DNA of 64,000 nt from NCBI RefSeq assembly GCF_000732925.1, contig NZ_CP008953.1, forward strand, positions 8,735,001 to 8,799,000, given 5' to 3'. The notes under the pieces are model-generated. The model did no database searches and had not been told where the DNA came from. It worked only from the letters and a program-made list of their open reading frames with translations. Shown one piece after another: positions 52,056-60,390 of the stretch. A program made the translations under genes and the position numbers. Positions within the stretch are counted from its first letter, which is position 1, and the number at the start of each line of letters is the position of its first letter. The DNA is from Amycolatopsis japonica. GTDB lineage: Bacteria > Actinomycetota > Actinomycetes > Mycobacteriales > Pseudonocardiaceae.

Positions 52056-53396
52056 ATGCCCGAGTACAAACAATTCCCCCTGGCCGACACGGCGGAGGGG
52101 CTGACCGAGGCCGACATCATCGCCTGGCAGGTCAAGCCGGGTGACACCGTGACGGTGAACCAGATCGTCGTCGAGGTCGAGACCGCGAAGGCCGCCGTCG
52201 AACTGCCCATCCCGTGGGCGGGCGTGGTCACCGAACTGCTCGTCGAGCCGGGCCAGACGGTGGAGGTCGGCGCGCCGATCCTCACCATCGACGTCGACCC
52301 CGGCGGCAAGGCGGCACCGGCACCCGCCGCCGCTCCCGCGGCTGAAGAGCCGGCGGAAGAGGAGATGAAGCCGCTGGTCGGCTACGGCTCCAAGGCCGTC
52401 GTGACGCAGCGCCGGGCGCGCAAGGGTGCTGCTCCCGCTGCTCCGGCTCCGGTGGCCGCGGCTCCTGCTCCCGTCGCGCCTGCCGCGCCTGCGGTGGCTT
52501 CGAAGCCGAAGGGCGGGTACGTGCCGCTGGCGAAGCCGCCGGTGCGCAAGCTCGCCAAGGATCTCGGCGTCGATCTGCACGCGCTCACCGGCACCGCCGA
52601 CGGCGGCGTCATCACGCGTGACGACGTGCACGCGGCCGCCAACGGTTCGGCCACACCGACCGCTGTGTCCACTGTGGACAGCGGCTACGACCCGGCGACG
52701 CGGGAACGCCGTGTCCCGATCAAGGGCGTCCGCAAGGCCACCGCCGCCGCGATGGTGCAGAGCGCCTACACCGCCCCGCATGTCACGGAGTTCCTGACCA
52801 TCGACGTCACGCCGATGATGGAATTCCGAGAGAAGCTGAAGAAGTCGCGCGAGTTCGCCGGGGTCAAGGTCACCCCGCTGACCTTCGCGGCGAAGGCCGT
52901 CTGCCTGGCGGCCAAGCGCACTCCGGACGTCAACGCGGTGTGGGACGAGGCGGCGCAGGAGATCGTCTACAAGGACTACGTGCACCTCGGGATCGCCGCG
53001 GCCACCCCGCGCGGGCTCGTCGTGCCGAAGGTCCGTGACGCGGATTCGATGTCCCTCAAGGAACTCGCGATCGCGCTCACCGAGCTGACCGACGTCGCCC
53101 GCGAGGGCAAGACCACCCCGGCGGCCATGCTCGGCGGCACGATCACCATCACCAACGTCGGCGTCTTCGGCGTCGACACCGGTACGCCGATCATCAACCC
53201 CGGCGAGTCCGCGATCCTGTGCCTCGGCGCGATCAAGGACACCCCGTGGGTAGTCGACGGCGAGATCAAGGTGCGCAAGGTGCTCCAGCTTTCGCTGAGC
53301 TTCGACCACCGTGTGGTCGACGGGCAGCAGGGTTCGGAGTTCCTGGCCGACGTCGGCGCCCTGCTGGCCGACCCGGCGGTCGCGATCACCTACTGA
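52056..53396 (+). CDS. Dihydrolipoamide acyltransferase (E2)
   Basis: The 446-aa protein has one lipoyl domain with lipoyl-Lys45 in the motif EVETAKAAVEL; the usual residue before AKA or KA varies. An Ala/Pro linker and an E3/E1-binding domain follow near 161-195 (VRKLAKDLGVDLHALTGTADGGVITRDDV). The catalytic acyltransferase domain ends with SFDHRVVDGQQGSEF (catalytic His near 418). It transfers the acyl group to CoA. The E3 lipoamide dehydrogenase gene is not adjacent and must be provided from elsewhere. Confidence 0.94.
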   Translation: MPEYKQFPLADTAEGLTEADIIAWQVKPGDTVTVNQIVVEVETAKAAVELPIPWAGVVTELLVEPGQTVEVGAPILTIDVDPGGKAAPAPAAAPAAEEPAEEEMKPLVGYGSKAVVTQRRARKGAAPAAPAPVAAAPAPVAPAAPAVASKPKGGYVPLAKPPVRKLAKDLGVDLHALTGTADGGVITRDDVHAAANGSATPTAVSTVDSGYDPATRERRVPIKGVRKATAAAMVQSAYTAPHVTEFLTIDVTPMMEFREKLKKSREFAGVKVTPLTFAAKAVCLAAKRTPDVNAVWDEAAQEIVYKDYVHLGIAAATPRGLVVPKVRDADSMSLKELAIALTELTDVAREGKTTPAAMLGGTITITNVGVFGVDTGTPIINPGESAILCLGAIKDTPWVVDGEIKVRKVLQLSLSFDHRVVDGQQGSEFLADVGALLADPAVAITY

Positions 53397-53405
53397 CGTT
53401 TCGCA

Positions 53406-53454
53406 CGTGAAGGCCTCCTTCCCTCGGCTGAGTCGAGGGAAGGAGGCCTTCACG
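53406..53454 (+). terminator. Perfect hairpin terminator after E2
   Basis: Twenty-one-bp perfect arms (CGTGAAGGCCTCCTTCCCTC core, 53406-53426 and 53434-53454) enclose a 7-nt loop, GCTGAGT, 9 bp after the operon's last stop. No strong T-run follows. Confidence 0.8.
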
Positions 53455-53477
53455 CGCTTCGAGGCTTATTCGCTTGA

Positions 53478-53497
53478 CGGAGTGAGCGCTCACTCCG
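53478..53497. promoter_or_regulatory. TetR operator palindrome
   Basis: CGGAGTGAGC-GCTCACTCCG is a perfect 20-bp palindrome overlapping a TTGACG -35-like hexamer (53474-53479), 12 bp before the TetR start. The GTGAGCGCTCAC core is a common TetR-type site; autorepression of the tetR-exporter operon is likely. Confidence 0.8.
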
Positions 53498-53509
53498 CAC
53501 ACTGGACGC

Positions 53510-54115
53510 ATGACAGAAACCACCGCCCGGCGGAGAGCGCCGGGGATGAGTGCCGACGAGCGGCGCCGGATGATCGTCCAGTCCGTGCTGCCCTTGCTGG
53601 TGGAGCACGGCGCCGGTGTCACGTCGAGCCAGATCGCGCGCGCCGCGGGCATCGGCGAAGGCACCGTCTTCCGCGTGTTCAAGGACAAGGACGAACTGTT
53701 CGCCACCTGCTTCGCCGAAGCGCTGAAGCCCGACCAGGTACTCGACGCGATCGCGGTCATCGACCTCGAACAGCCCCTCGACGACAGGCTCATCGAGGCG
53801 GCCGACGCGCTCAGCGCGCACCTCCAGCGGATGGGCGCGCTCATGGCGGTCATGCATGGTTCCGGCAGGCGACTGGAGCATCGTCATGACGATCGCCGAG
53901 ACCGGCGCAAGGAGTCGATGAGCGTCATGCGCGACGCCATGGCCGAGCTGTTCGAACCGGAGAAGGATCGGCTGCGCCTGCCGCCGTCGCAGTCCGCGGC
54001 GCTGTTCCTGTCGCTGCTGTTCAGCGGCCGGATCCGGTTCAGCGAGACCGGGGACGAGCCCACCACGATGGAGCTCGTCGACGTGTTCCTCAACGGCGCC
54101 TTGGCGGCCGCGTGA
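53510..54115 (+). CDS. TetR/AcrR family regulator of the adjacent ABC exporter
   Basis: The 201-aa protein has a TetR helix-turn-helix: IVQSVLPLLVEHGAGVTSSQIARAAGIGEGTVFRVFKDKDELF (residues 20-62), with a helical ligand-binding C domain. It overlaps the exporter gene by 4 nt (GTGA) and is preceded by a perfect palindrome, so it almost certainly represses its own operon until an inducer of the pump binds. The inducing ligand is unknown. Confidence 0.93.
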   Translation: MTETTARRRAPGMSADERRRMIVQSVLPLLVEHGAGVTSSQIARAAGIGEGTVFRVFKDKDELFATCFAEALKPDQVLDAIAVIDLEQPLDDRLIEAADALSAHLQRMGALMAVMHGSGRRLEHRHDDRRDRRKESMSVMRDAMAELFEPEKDRLRLPPSQSAALFLSLLFSGRIRFSETGDEPTTMELVDVFLNGALAAA

Positions 54116-56085
54116 TCGGCCCGCCCGGCGGGGGAGGCGGCCTGGAGCTGTTCATGGCCCGCGGCGGCAGACGCCGTCGTCCGCCGTCGACGGTGCCCGA
54201 CAGCGGGCTGACCGGCCCGGTCGACATCCCGGAGCCCGAACCCGAAGCCGTCCCGAAAGACCTCAAGTCCCGGCTCGACCGCATGTGGGTCAACGTCGCG
54301 GGCACGGTCCGCGGCCTGCCGAAGGTCGCGAAGCTGACCTGGCAGGCAAGCCCGGCGCTGACCATCGTGATCACCCTGGTGACGCTGCTTTCCGGTCTCC
54401 TCCCGACGGCGACCGCGTACATCGCGAAGCTGCTGATCGACTCGGTGGTCGCGGCGATCCAGGGACACGGGACGAAGAGCGCGATCGTCGGTGTCGCCCT
54501 CTTCCAGTTCGGCATCCTCGTGCTCACCGCGGTTTCGCAGGCGCTGACCACCTATGGCCAGTCGCTGCTGCAGGAACGGATGACGCTGACCATCCGCCAC
54601 CAGGTGATGGACCACGCGAGCAAGCTGCATCTTTCGTACTTCGAGGGTTCCGCGTCCTACGACATGCTGCGCCAAGCCGCGCAGGAGGCGCCGACCCGGC
54701 CGCTGTCGATGATGAACTCGGCCTTGGGCCTGGTCCGGACCGTGATCACCTTCGGCAGCATGATCGCGCTGCTCGTCTCGATCAGCCCGCTGCTGGCGCT
54801 CGTCGCCCTCTTGGCACCGATCCCCGCGTTCATCTCGCAATCGAAATACGGCGCCCGCGCGTTCTGGCTGACGTTGATGATGTCGCCGCTGAAACGACGG
54901 ATGGACTATCTGTCCTCTTTGGTCACCACCGACACGTATGCCAAGGAGACCAAGCTCTTCGGTCTCGGTCCGTATTTCGTCGACCGGTTCCAGCGGCTCG
55001 GCCAGGTCTTCTACGACCGTCAGCGGACGTTGACCCGCAAGCGCAGCATCAGCTCGACATCGTGGGGCCTGCTCAGCACGGCCGCCGGATCCGCTATCGC
55101 GCTGTACATCGCGCTGGAGGCCGTCGGCGGCAGGCTCACCCTCGGCGACCTCGCGCTGTACACGGCGGCCGCGGCGTCGGTGCAGACGTCCGTCCAGGGC
55201 CTGTTCACCGCGTTTTCCGGGATGTACGAGAACAATCTCTATCTCGACACGCTGTATCGCTTCCTCGGGACGAAACCGGAGATCGTCGCGCCGCTCCAGC
55301 CGCGCCCACTTCCGTCCACTGTGGAGGGACACATCCAGTTCGAGGAAGTGTCCTTCACCTATCCGGGAGCGCCCGATCCCGCGCTCGACGGCGTGAGCTT
55401 CGAGATCCGGCCGGGTGAGACGGTCGCCGTCGTCGGCCGCAACGGGGCCGGGAAGTCGACGCTGTTCAAACTGCTGTGCCGGCTGTACGACCCGACGGGC
55501 GGGCGGATCCTGCTCGACGGCGTCGACATCCGCGAATACGACCCGGTGGAATTGCGGCGCCAGATCAGCGCGATGTTCCAGGATTACGTGACCTACCAGG
55601 GCACCGCCGCCGAGAACATCGGGCTCGGCGACTTGACGCACCTCGTCGACCGCGAACGGATCGAGACGTCGGCGAAACGCGCCGGCGCCGACGAGCGGAT
55701 CGAGCGCCTGCCCAACGGGTACGACAGCCCGCTCGGGCGCTGGTTCGACCAGGGTGTCAGCCTGTCCGGCGGCGAATGGCAGAAGATCGCGCTGGCCAGG
55801 GCGTTCCTGCGGGAAGCGCCGATCCTCATCCTCGACGAACCGACGTCCGCGCTGGACGCCCAGGCCGAGCACGACCTCTTCTCGCGGCTGCGGGAGCTTT
55901 CGGAGGGACGCACGACGCTGTACATCTCGCACCGGTTCTCCACCGTGCGGCAGGCGGAGCGGATCCTGCTGCTGGAACACGGCAAGGTCGCCGAATACGG
56001 GACACACGACGAGCTGATGGCGGCGGAGGCGGGCTACGCCGAACTGTTCACCCTGCAGGCGGCCGCGTACCTCGACGAGGCTTGA
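54112..56085 (+). CDS. ABC exporter, fused membrane and ATPase domains
   Basis: The 657-aa GTG-start protein has a Gly/Pro-rich cytoplasmic N terminus (about 60 residues). Six transmembrane helices follow (ALTIVITLVTLLSGLLPTATAY, IVGVALFQFGILVLTAVSQAL and later pairs). The ATPase domain has Walker A VGRNGAGKST near 442, signature LSGGEWQKIALARAF, Walker B ILILDEPTSALD near 572 and switch His YISHRFST. It is a half-transporter of the B/C exporter family acting as a dimer. Tight coupling to the TetR gene suggests drug or metabolite efflux. Confidence 0.94.
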   Translation: MIGPPGGGGGLELFMARGGRRRRPPSTVPDSGLTGPVDIPEPEPEAVPKDLKSRLDRMWVNVAGTVRGLPKVAKLTWQASPALTIVITLVTLLSGLLPTATAYIAKLLIDSVVAAIQGHGTKSAIVGVALFQFGILVLTAVSQALTTYGQSLLQERMTLTIRHQVMDHASKLHLSYFEGSASYDMLRQAAQEAPTRPLSMMNSALGLVRTVITFGSMIALLVSISPLLALVALLAPIPAFISQSKYGARAFWLTLMMSPLKRRMDYLSSLVTTDTYAKETKLFGLGPYFVDRFQRLGQVFYDRQRTLTRKRSISSTSWGLLSTAAGSAIALYIALEAVGGRLTLGDLALYTAAAASVQTSVQGLFTAFSGMYENNLYLDTLYRFLGTKPEIVAPLQPRPLPSTVEGHIQFEEVSFTYPGAPDPALDGVSFEIRPGETVAVVGRNGAGKSTLFKLLCRLYDPTGGRILLDGVDIREYDPVELRRQISAMFQDYVTYQGTAAENIGLGDLTHLVDRERIETSAKRAGADERIERLPNGYDSPLGRWFDQGVSLSGGEWQKIALARAFLREAPILILDEPTSALDAQAEHDLFSRLRELSEGRTTLYISHRFSTVRQAERILLLEHGKVAEYGTHDELMAAEAGYAELFTLQAAAYLDEA

Positions 56086-56087
56086 CC

Positions 56088-56588
56088 GTGCGGCGGATCA
56101 TGGTCGTGGGCTGCAGCGGCGCCGGGAAGTCGACGTTCTCGCGACGACTCGGCGCCGCGCTCGGCCTGCCGGTCATCCACCTCGACCGGCTCTACTGGCG
56201 GCCGGGGTGGACACCGGCGCCGGACGCCGAGTTCCACGCCGCGCAACGAGAGGTCATCGCCTCCGACGCCTGGGTGATCGACGGGAACTACGGGGCGTCG
56301 ATGCACCTCCGCCTCCCGAGAGCGGACACGATCGTCTTCCTCGACTACCCGCGTCGTATCTGCCTCCGGCGGGTCCTGGTGCGTAGCCTGCGCGACCTCG
56401 GCCAAGACAAGCAGGCGCCAGGTTGCCCCGAAAGGCTGGATCCGGAGTTCTATTCCTACGTCTGGCGCTGGCCGAAGCACCACCGGGAGCGGACGGTGCG
56501 ACGGCTGGCGGAGCGAGGCGCGCACGCACGGCGGATCGTGCTGACCAGGCCTCGCGAGGCGGAGGAGTTCCTTCGCCGGATCGGCTGA
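56088..56588 (+). CDS. P-loop kinase-like protein (adenylate-kinase/FlaR type)
   Basis: The 166-aa GTG-start protein has Walker A GCSGAGKST (residues 8-16) and a substrate-binding pattern typical of topology-modulation/FlaR-like small kinases: LPVIHLDRLYWRPGWTPAPDAEF and WVIDGNYG. The LID-like C-terminal half is basic (RRLAERGAHARRIVLTRPREA). The substrate is unknown. It starts 2 nt after the exporter stop and is probably co-transcribed. Confidence 0.85.
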   Translation: MRRIMVVGCSGAGKSTFSRRLGAALGLPVIHLDRLYWRPGWTPAPDAEFHAAQREVIASDAWVIDGNYGASMHLRLPRADTIVFLDYPRRICLRRVLVRSLRDLGQDKQAPGCPERLDPEFYSYVWRWPKHHRERTVRRLAERGAHARRIVLTRPREAEEFLRRIG

Positions 56589-56632
56589 CCGGGGGTTGGG
56601 AGCAAAACGGGCAAGCCGTACGTTGTCCAGGT

Positions 56633-57115
56633 ATGGCTGTCGCGTTCCTGCTCTATGTCGTCGCCGAGATCGCCGCCGTGTGGGCGGTGGGCTCGGCCAT
56701 TGGCGTGCTCGGCACGATCGCGCTGCTCTTCGCCGGCGCGTTCGTCGGATCCTGGCTCGCGCGCCGTGAAGGCGGCCGCGCCTTCCGGGCGTTCGCCGAA
56801 TCCGCGCGGCTCGGCCGTCCCGCCGACGCGGAGAAGGAACTCACCGACGGGATGCTGATCGGGCTCGGCGGTCTGCTGATCCTGCTGCCCGGTTTCGTCA
56901 GCGACGTCATCGGCCTGCTGTTCATCCTGCCGCCGACACGGAGTGTCGCGCGCAAGGTGTGGCAGAAGCGGATGCAGCGCCGGGCGGTCAAGTTCGCGAA
57001 CCGCGCCCGCGGGCCGGTGATGGTCGTGGACAGCGAGGTCGTGACGGACACGCCGCCCGCGGAGGCCGCCAAGAAGCAGCCGCCGGTGATCGAGGGCCGC
57101 ATCGTCGAGGGCTGA
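56633..57115 (+). CDS. fxsA: FxsA family membrane protein
   Basis: The 160-aa protein begins MAVAFLLYVVAEIAAVWAVGSAIGVLGTIALL. It has the FxsA features: membrane helices, a GRPADAEKELTDGMLIGLGGLLILLPGF segment and GFVSDVIGLLFILPPTR. FxsA of E. coli modulates phage T7 exclusion by F plasmids; its normal role is membrane-related but not resolved. The C-terminal tail is variable and soluble. ATG 56633 lies 45 bp after the kinase-like gene. Confidence 0.92.
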   Translation: MAVAFLLYVVAEIAAVWAVGSAIGVLGTIALLFAGAFVGSWLARREGGRAFRAFAESARLGRPADAEKELTDGMLIGLGGLLILLPGFVSDVIGLLFILPPTRSVARKVWQKRMQRRAVKFANRARGPVMVVDSEVVTDTPPAEAAKKQPPVIEGRIVEG

Positions 57116-57123
57116 CCCTCGCC

Positions 57124-57190
57124 AGCTTAGACACTAGCTTCGCCGCTAGGCTCCAGTGTCTAAGCTAGTGTCTAAGCTAGTGTCTAAGCT
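57124..57190. repeat. Three tandem 12-bp repeats plus one inverted copy
   Basis: AGTGTCTAAGCT occurs three times in perfect tandem at 57155-57166, 57167-57178 and 57179-57190. An inverted copy AGCTTAGACACT lies at 57124-57135. Together they fill the short gap between fxsA and the AlbA_2 gene, ending 11 bp before its start. The spacing and symmetry fit a multi-site operator, most simply for the DNA-binding protein just downstream. Confidence 0.75.
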
Positions 57191-57201
57191 GGGACGGCGG
57201 C

Positions 57202-58953
57202 ATGCTCTACGACGACCTCGCCGAGATCATCGCGAACCTTCGCGGCCTCGGCGGCGACCACGCCTTTGTCGAGGCCAAACGAGCCGAGTCAAAGCTTCCG
57301 AAGAGCGTCCGCGAAACGCTCTCGGCGTTCGCCAATACCAGCGGCGGCGTCCTGATCCTCGGCCTCGACGAAACCCAAGGTTTCGAGGCGACCGGTGTAC
57401 GCGACCCGGCGAAGATGGAAGCCGACCTGGCGGCCTTGTGCTCGGAAAACCTGGAGCCGCCGCTACGCCCTCTCATCGGGACCCACCGTTTCGAAGGGGC
57501 GGATCTCGTGGTCGCCGAGATTCCCGAACTGCCGCCGGGCAGCAAGCCTTCGTTCAATCGGGGCGTCGGCATGACGCAGGGGAGCTTCGTCAGAGTCGCC
57601 GACGGGGATCGAAGGCTGAGCCCATACGAAGTCCAGCTGATGATGGCGAACCGCGGCCAACCGCGGGATGACGAGCAGCCCGTGGCCGGTACCACCATTG
57701 CGAACCTCGACCATGCCCTGGTCGACACTTTTCTGAGCCGACTCCGCCGCCACCGGAGCAGGGCTTTCGCGAACTTGGACACCACCGCGGCACTGCGCCG
57801 CGCGAAGGTTCTCGTCGGCACCGAGCTTTCCCTTGCAGGGCTTCTGGCGCTGGGAGAATACCCTCAGGAGTTCTTCCCGCAGCTCATGTTGACTTTCGTG
57901 CACTACCCGACGAAATCCGGGCCTGATCCTCGAAACGGAACGCGGTTCATCGACAACGTCGCCGCGGAGGGGCCGATTCCGGTGATGGTGGACGAAGCGC
58001 TCATCGCTCTCCGCCGGAATATGAAACGACGATCCACCGTTCGCGGCGCCGGACGGGCCGAAACGTACGAGTACCCGGAGACCGCACTACGAGAAGCAGT
58101 GGTGAACGCACTGGTGCACCGCGACTACTCGGGTACTTCCCACGGGACACAGGTGCAGGTCGAGATGTATCCCGACCGGTTGCTCATCCGTAACCCAGGG
58201 GGCCTTTACGGGTCGGTCCGCGAAGAGAATCTCGGCGTCGAAGGGACATCCTCGGCCCGCAACGCGACGCTGCTGAAGATTCTCGAAGACACCCCGTTGC
58301 CCGGGTCGGATCGTCCGATCTGTGAAAACCGTGGATCCGGAATCCCCGCGATGCTCGCCGCCATGCGAGACGCGAAGCTCAGCCCGCCTCGGTTCGCCGA
58401 TGATATTTCCGCTTTTTCGGCGACTTTCCCGAACCACACCTTGATGGGCGATGACGCGGTTCGCTGGATCGCTTCGTTGGACGAGCACGGTCTCACCGAC
58501 AGCCAATGCCACGGCCTCGCGATGCTGTTCCACGGGGAGACGCTCAACAACCAGGCCTACCGGAACGCCAACGACCTCGATTCGAGGGTGGCGACCGAAG
58601 AACTCGGTGATCTTGTCGCGCGAGGTCTTCTTGTCCCGGCCGGAGGTCGCCGGTACGCGCACTACACCCTCGCGGAAGACGCGGCTCCCGCTCCCACCGA
58701 CAGCACCGATAGTCCGGCACCGCCGAAGCGGCGCGCCGATCGGCGTGAAGAGATCCTCGACGCCCTAGGTGACGACGAGGCGACACGTGCCGACCTGGTC
58801 GCGGTGACCGGGCTGCACGACCGCACGATGACGCGCTGGCTGACCGTATTGCTCAGGCAAGGACTGATCGAAGCGACCGAGCGAAATCTGCGGAGCCCCA
58901 ACGTCCGCTACCGCCGTACGTCCAAGCGAACCCTCGATGAAACAGGTGGTTAG
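57202..58953 (+). CDS. AlbA_2/Schlafen-type ATP-binding helix-turn-helix protein
   Basis: The 583-aa protein has an N-terminal AlbA_2 (Schlafen-like) domain (residues 15-130: EAKRAESKLPKSVRETLSAFANTSGGVLILGLDE, then GSFVRVADGDRRLSP). A GHKL-like ATP-binding region lies near 285-390: EALREAVVNALVHRDYSGTSH, RLLIRNPGGLYG and ENRGSGIPAMLAAM. C-terminal winged-helix domains follow (DDEATRADLVAVTGLHDRTMTRWLTVLLRQGLIE). Such putative regulators are widespread, often linked to stress or phage defence, with little proof of mechanism. Its promoter carries tandem repeats. The stop overlaps the convergent SCP2 gene by 4 nt. Confidence 0.88.
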   Translation: MLYDDLAEIIANLRGLGGDHAFVEAKRAESKLPKSVRETLSAFANTSGGVLILGLDETQGFEATGVRDPAKMEADLAALCSENLEPPLRPLIGTHRFEGADLVVAEIPELPPGSKPSFNRGVGMTQGSFVRVADGDRRLSPYEVQLMMANRGQPRDDEQPVAGTTIANLDHALVDTFLSRLRRHRSRAFANLDTTAALRRAKVLVGTELSLAGLLALGEYPQEFFPQLMLTFVHYPTKSGPDPRNGTRFIDNVAAEGPIPVMVDEALIALRRNMKRRSTVRGAGRAETYEYPETALREAVVNALVHRDYSGTSHGTQVQVEMYPDRLLIRNPGGLYGSVREENLGVEGTSSARNATLLKILEDTPLPGSDRPICENRGSGIPAMLAAMRDAKLSPPRFADDISAFSATFPNHTLMGDDAVRWIASLDEHGLTDSQCHGLAMLFHGETLNNQAYRNANDLDSRVATEELGDLVARGLLVPAGGRRYAHYTLAEDAAPAPTDSTDSPAPPKRRADRREEILDALGDDEATRADLVAVTGLHDRTMTRWLTVLLRQGLIEATERNLRSPNVRYRRTSKRTLDETGG

Positions 58954-59597
58954 GCGCCACTCGGCTTCGGGATGTCGAAGTACCCGCTGAACCGCACGGC
59001 CGGCGCGTACTCGCCCTTCACCTTCACCTTGCCCGTCACGAACATCGCCGCCACCGCCGCGTTGCCGGTCGCCATCCGGATGAAGTCGTCGACGGAAAGG
59101 GTGATCGTGGTGTCCGGAGTGCGCGCGAGATCCGTGCTCGAAACGCAGACGCCGTCTTCGATGACCGTTTGAAAACGATCGAAACCGTCTTCTCCGTCAC
59201 CATCGGTGAAACGCCACGCGACGACGAAGTCCACATGGCGCGCGCGTTCGGGAACGAAATGGTCCGACATTCTGCGGAAAATCTCGTCGAGGAACGCCGA
59301 ACGCAGTTCCGGGTGATCGGCGATCGCCTTGAGCTGCTCCCGTGACGCCCGTTGCACGACGTCGACGAGCACCTCGGTCTCGAGTGAGCTCAACTCGATG
59401 CCCGCGCCGGTTTCGCCCAGCATGTGCAGGGTTTCCAGCACCTGCGTGAACTGCTCGGGGCTCAGTTTCGCGAGCTCGAGCTTCTCCGCGAACGCGTTGA
59501 CGACGTGCTCGCCACCGGTGCGCGTCTTGTGCAGCCTCAACGGACGGGAAAGGCGTACCTTGTCCCGCCAGCGCCGGTTCTGGGAATTTCGGGGCAC
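58950..59597 (-). CDS. SCP2 sterol-carrier domain protein, copy 1
   Basis: The 215-aa GTG-start protein has a helical N-terminal half and a C-terminal SCP2 domain: ARHVDFVVAWRFTDGDGEDGFDRFQTVIEDGVC, TPDTTITLSVDDFIRMATGNAAVAAMFVTGKVKVKGEYAPAVRFSGYFDIP. SCP2 domains form a lipid-binding tunnel; neighbouring fatty-acid genes suggest acyl or lipid binding. It is paralogous to the next gene (VTGKVKVKGEYA vs VTGKIKVKGDLA) and lies 29 bp downstream of it. The long basic N terminus (RWRDKVRLSRPLRLHKTR) is absent in the paralogue. Confidence 0.87.
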   Translation of the reverse strand: MPRNSQNRRWRDKVRLSRPLRLHKTRTGGEHVVNAFAEKLELAKLSPEQFTQVLETLHMLGETGAGIELSSLETEVLVDVVQRASREQLKAIADHPELRSAFLDEIFRRMSDHFVPERARHVDFVVAWRFTDGDGEDGFDRFQTVIEDGVCVSSTDLARTPDTTITLSVDDFIRMATGNAAVAAMFVTGKVKVKGEYAPAVRFSGYFDIPKPSGA

Positions 59598-59626
59598 GGC
59601 ACGGAAGTGTATCTGCTCGGCCGGGT

Positions 59627-60265
59627 TCAGGACGGTTTCGGAAGGTCGAAGAAACCGATGAGACCGGCCGCGAACGCCAGGTCACCTTTTACTTTGATCT
59701 TTCCGGTGACGAATAGCACAGCGGGCGTCGCCTGATGGGTGATGAGCCGGAAGAAGTCGACGGGCGCGATCGTGATCGTCACCCTCGGCTTCTCCTTCAT
59801 GTCGCGACTGACCGTGCACTCACCGTGCGAAATCACCGTCTCGTAGCGGTCGTAACCGCCGTCACCGGTGCCGCCGGACAGCCGCCAGTGGACGACGGCG
59901 TGCAGTGTCTTCGCGCGGTCCTGCCGGATGTGGGCACCCATGCGGTCGAAGATCTCGCGCAGCACCCGCTCCCGGAGCGGCCGTTCGGCGACGACGCTCT
60001 CGAGTTGCGTGCGCGAGGCACGGGCGACGAGGTTCGCGAACCGGGCCGGGTCCACCTTGCGGAGGTCGAACGCGGGCGCGGACTCGGCGAGCCGTCCCAG
60101 CGCGGTCAGCAGCCGCCGGACGTCGTCCTTGCCGAGGTCCTTCGGGTCGATGGCGCCCGCGACCTCGTTGACGTCGAGAGAGTGCGCTTCGACCGAATCC
60201 GGCTCGATCCGTTCCAGCGCGTCGACCAGCGCGCGGCCGGTCAGCCCCACGATCTCGGTCATCAT
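59627..60265 (-). CDS. SCP2 sterol-carrier domain protein, copy 2
   Basis: The 212-aa protein has a C-terminal SCP2 domain: TLHAVVHWRLSGGTGDGGYDRYETVISHGECTVS, then PRVTITIAPVDFFRLITHQATPAVLFVTGKIKVKGDLAFAAGLIGFFDLPKPS. Its N-terminal 100 residues are helical. It is divergent from the TetR gene (125 bp between starts), and the intervening DNA contains a motif shared with the fadE5 and fabG4 promoters. Likely a lipid-binding partner for the fatty-acid enzymes nearby. Confidence 0.87.
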   Translation of the reverse strand: MMTEIVGLTGRALVDALERIEPDSVEAHSLDVNEVAGAIDPKDLGKDDVRRLLTALGRLAESAPAFDLRKVDPARFANLVARASRTQLESVVAERPLRERVLREIFDRMGAHIRQDRAKTLHAVVHWRLSGGTGDGGYDRYETVISHGECTVSRDMKEKPRVTITIAPVDFFRLITHQATPAVLFVTGKIKVKGDLAFAAGLIGFFDLPKPS

Positions 60266-60295
60266 CCCTCCAGTTCCAGCTACCCGAGCGTAAGG

Positions 60296-60313
60296 CTACC
60301 CGCGAGTAGGTAG
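60296..60313. promoter_or_regulatory. Candidate TetR site between SCP2 and tetR
   Basis: CTACCCGCGAGTAGGTAG matches the fadE5 upstream motif (14 of 17 positions, both with ACC-N4-AGTAGG) and shares its AGTAGGT half with the perfect palindrome at 63259-63280. It lies in the divergent promoter of the TetR gene. Confidence 0.5.
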
Positions 60314-60390
60314 GCGGGCAAGCGTGCCGAAATCACCCATGCCGGTGGCAGCCCGGTAGCGTCTTACGCGAGCTAATGGGAGGTCTTGAG

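Noticed and set aside
57155..57190. CRISPR array or plasmid iterons
   Set aside because: There are only three 12-bp direct repeats without spacers, no Cas genes and no replication gene. A promoter operator fits better.
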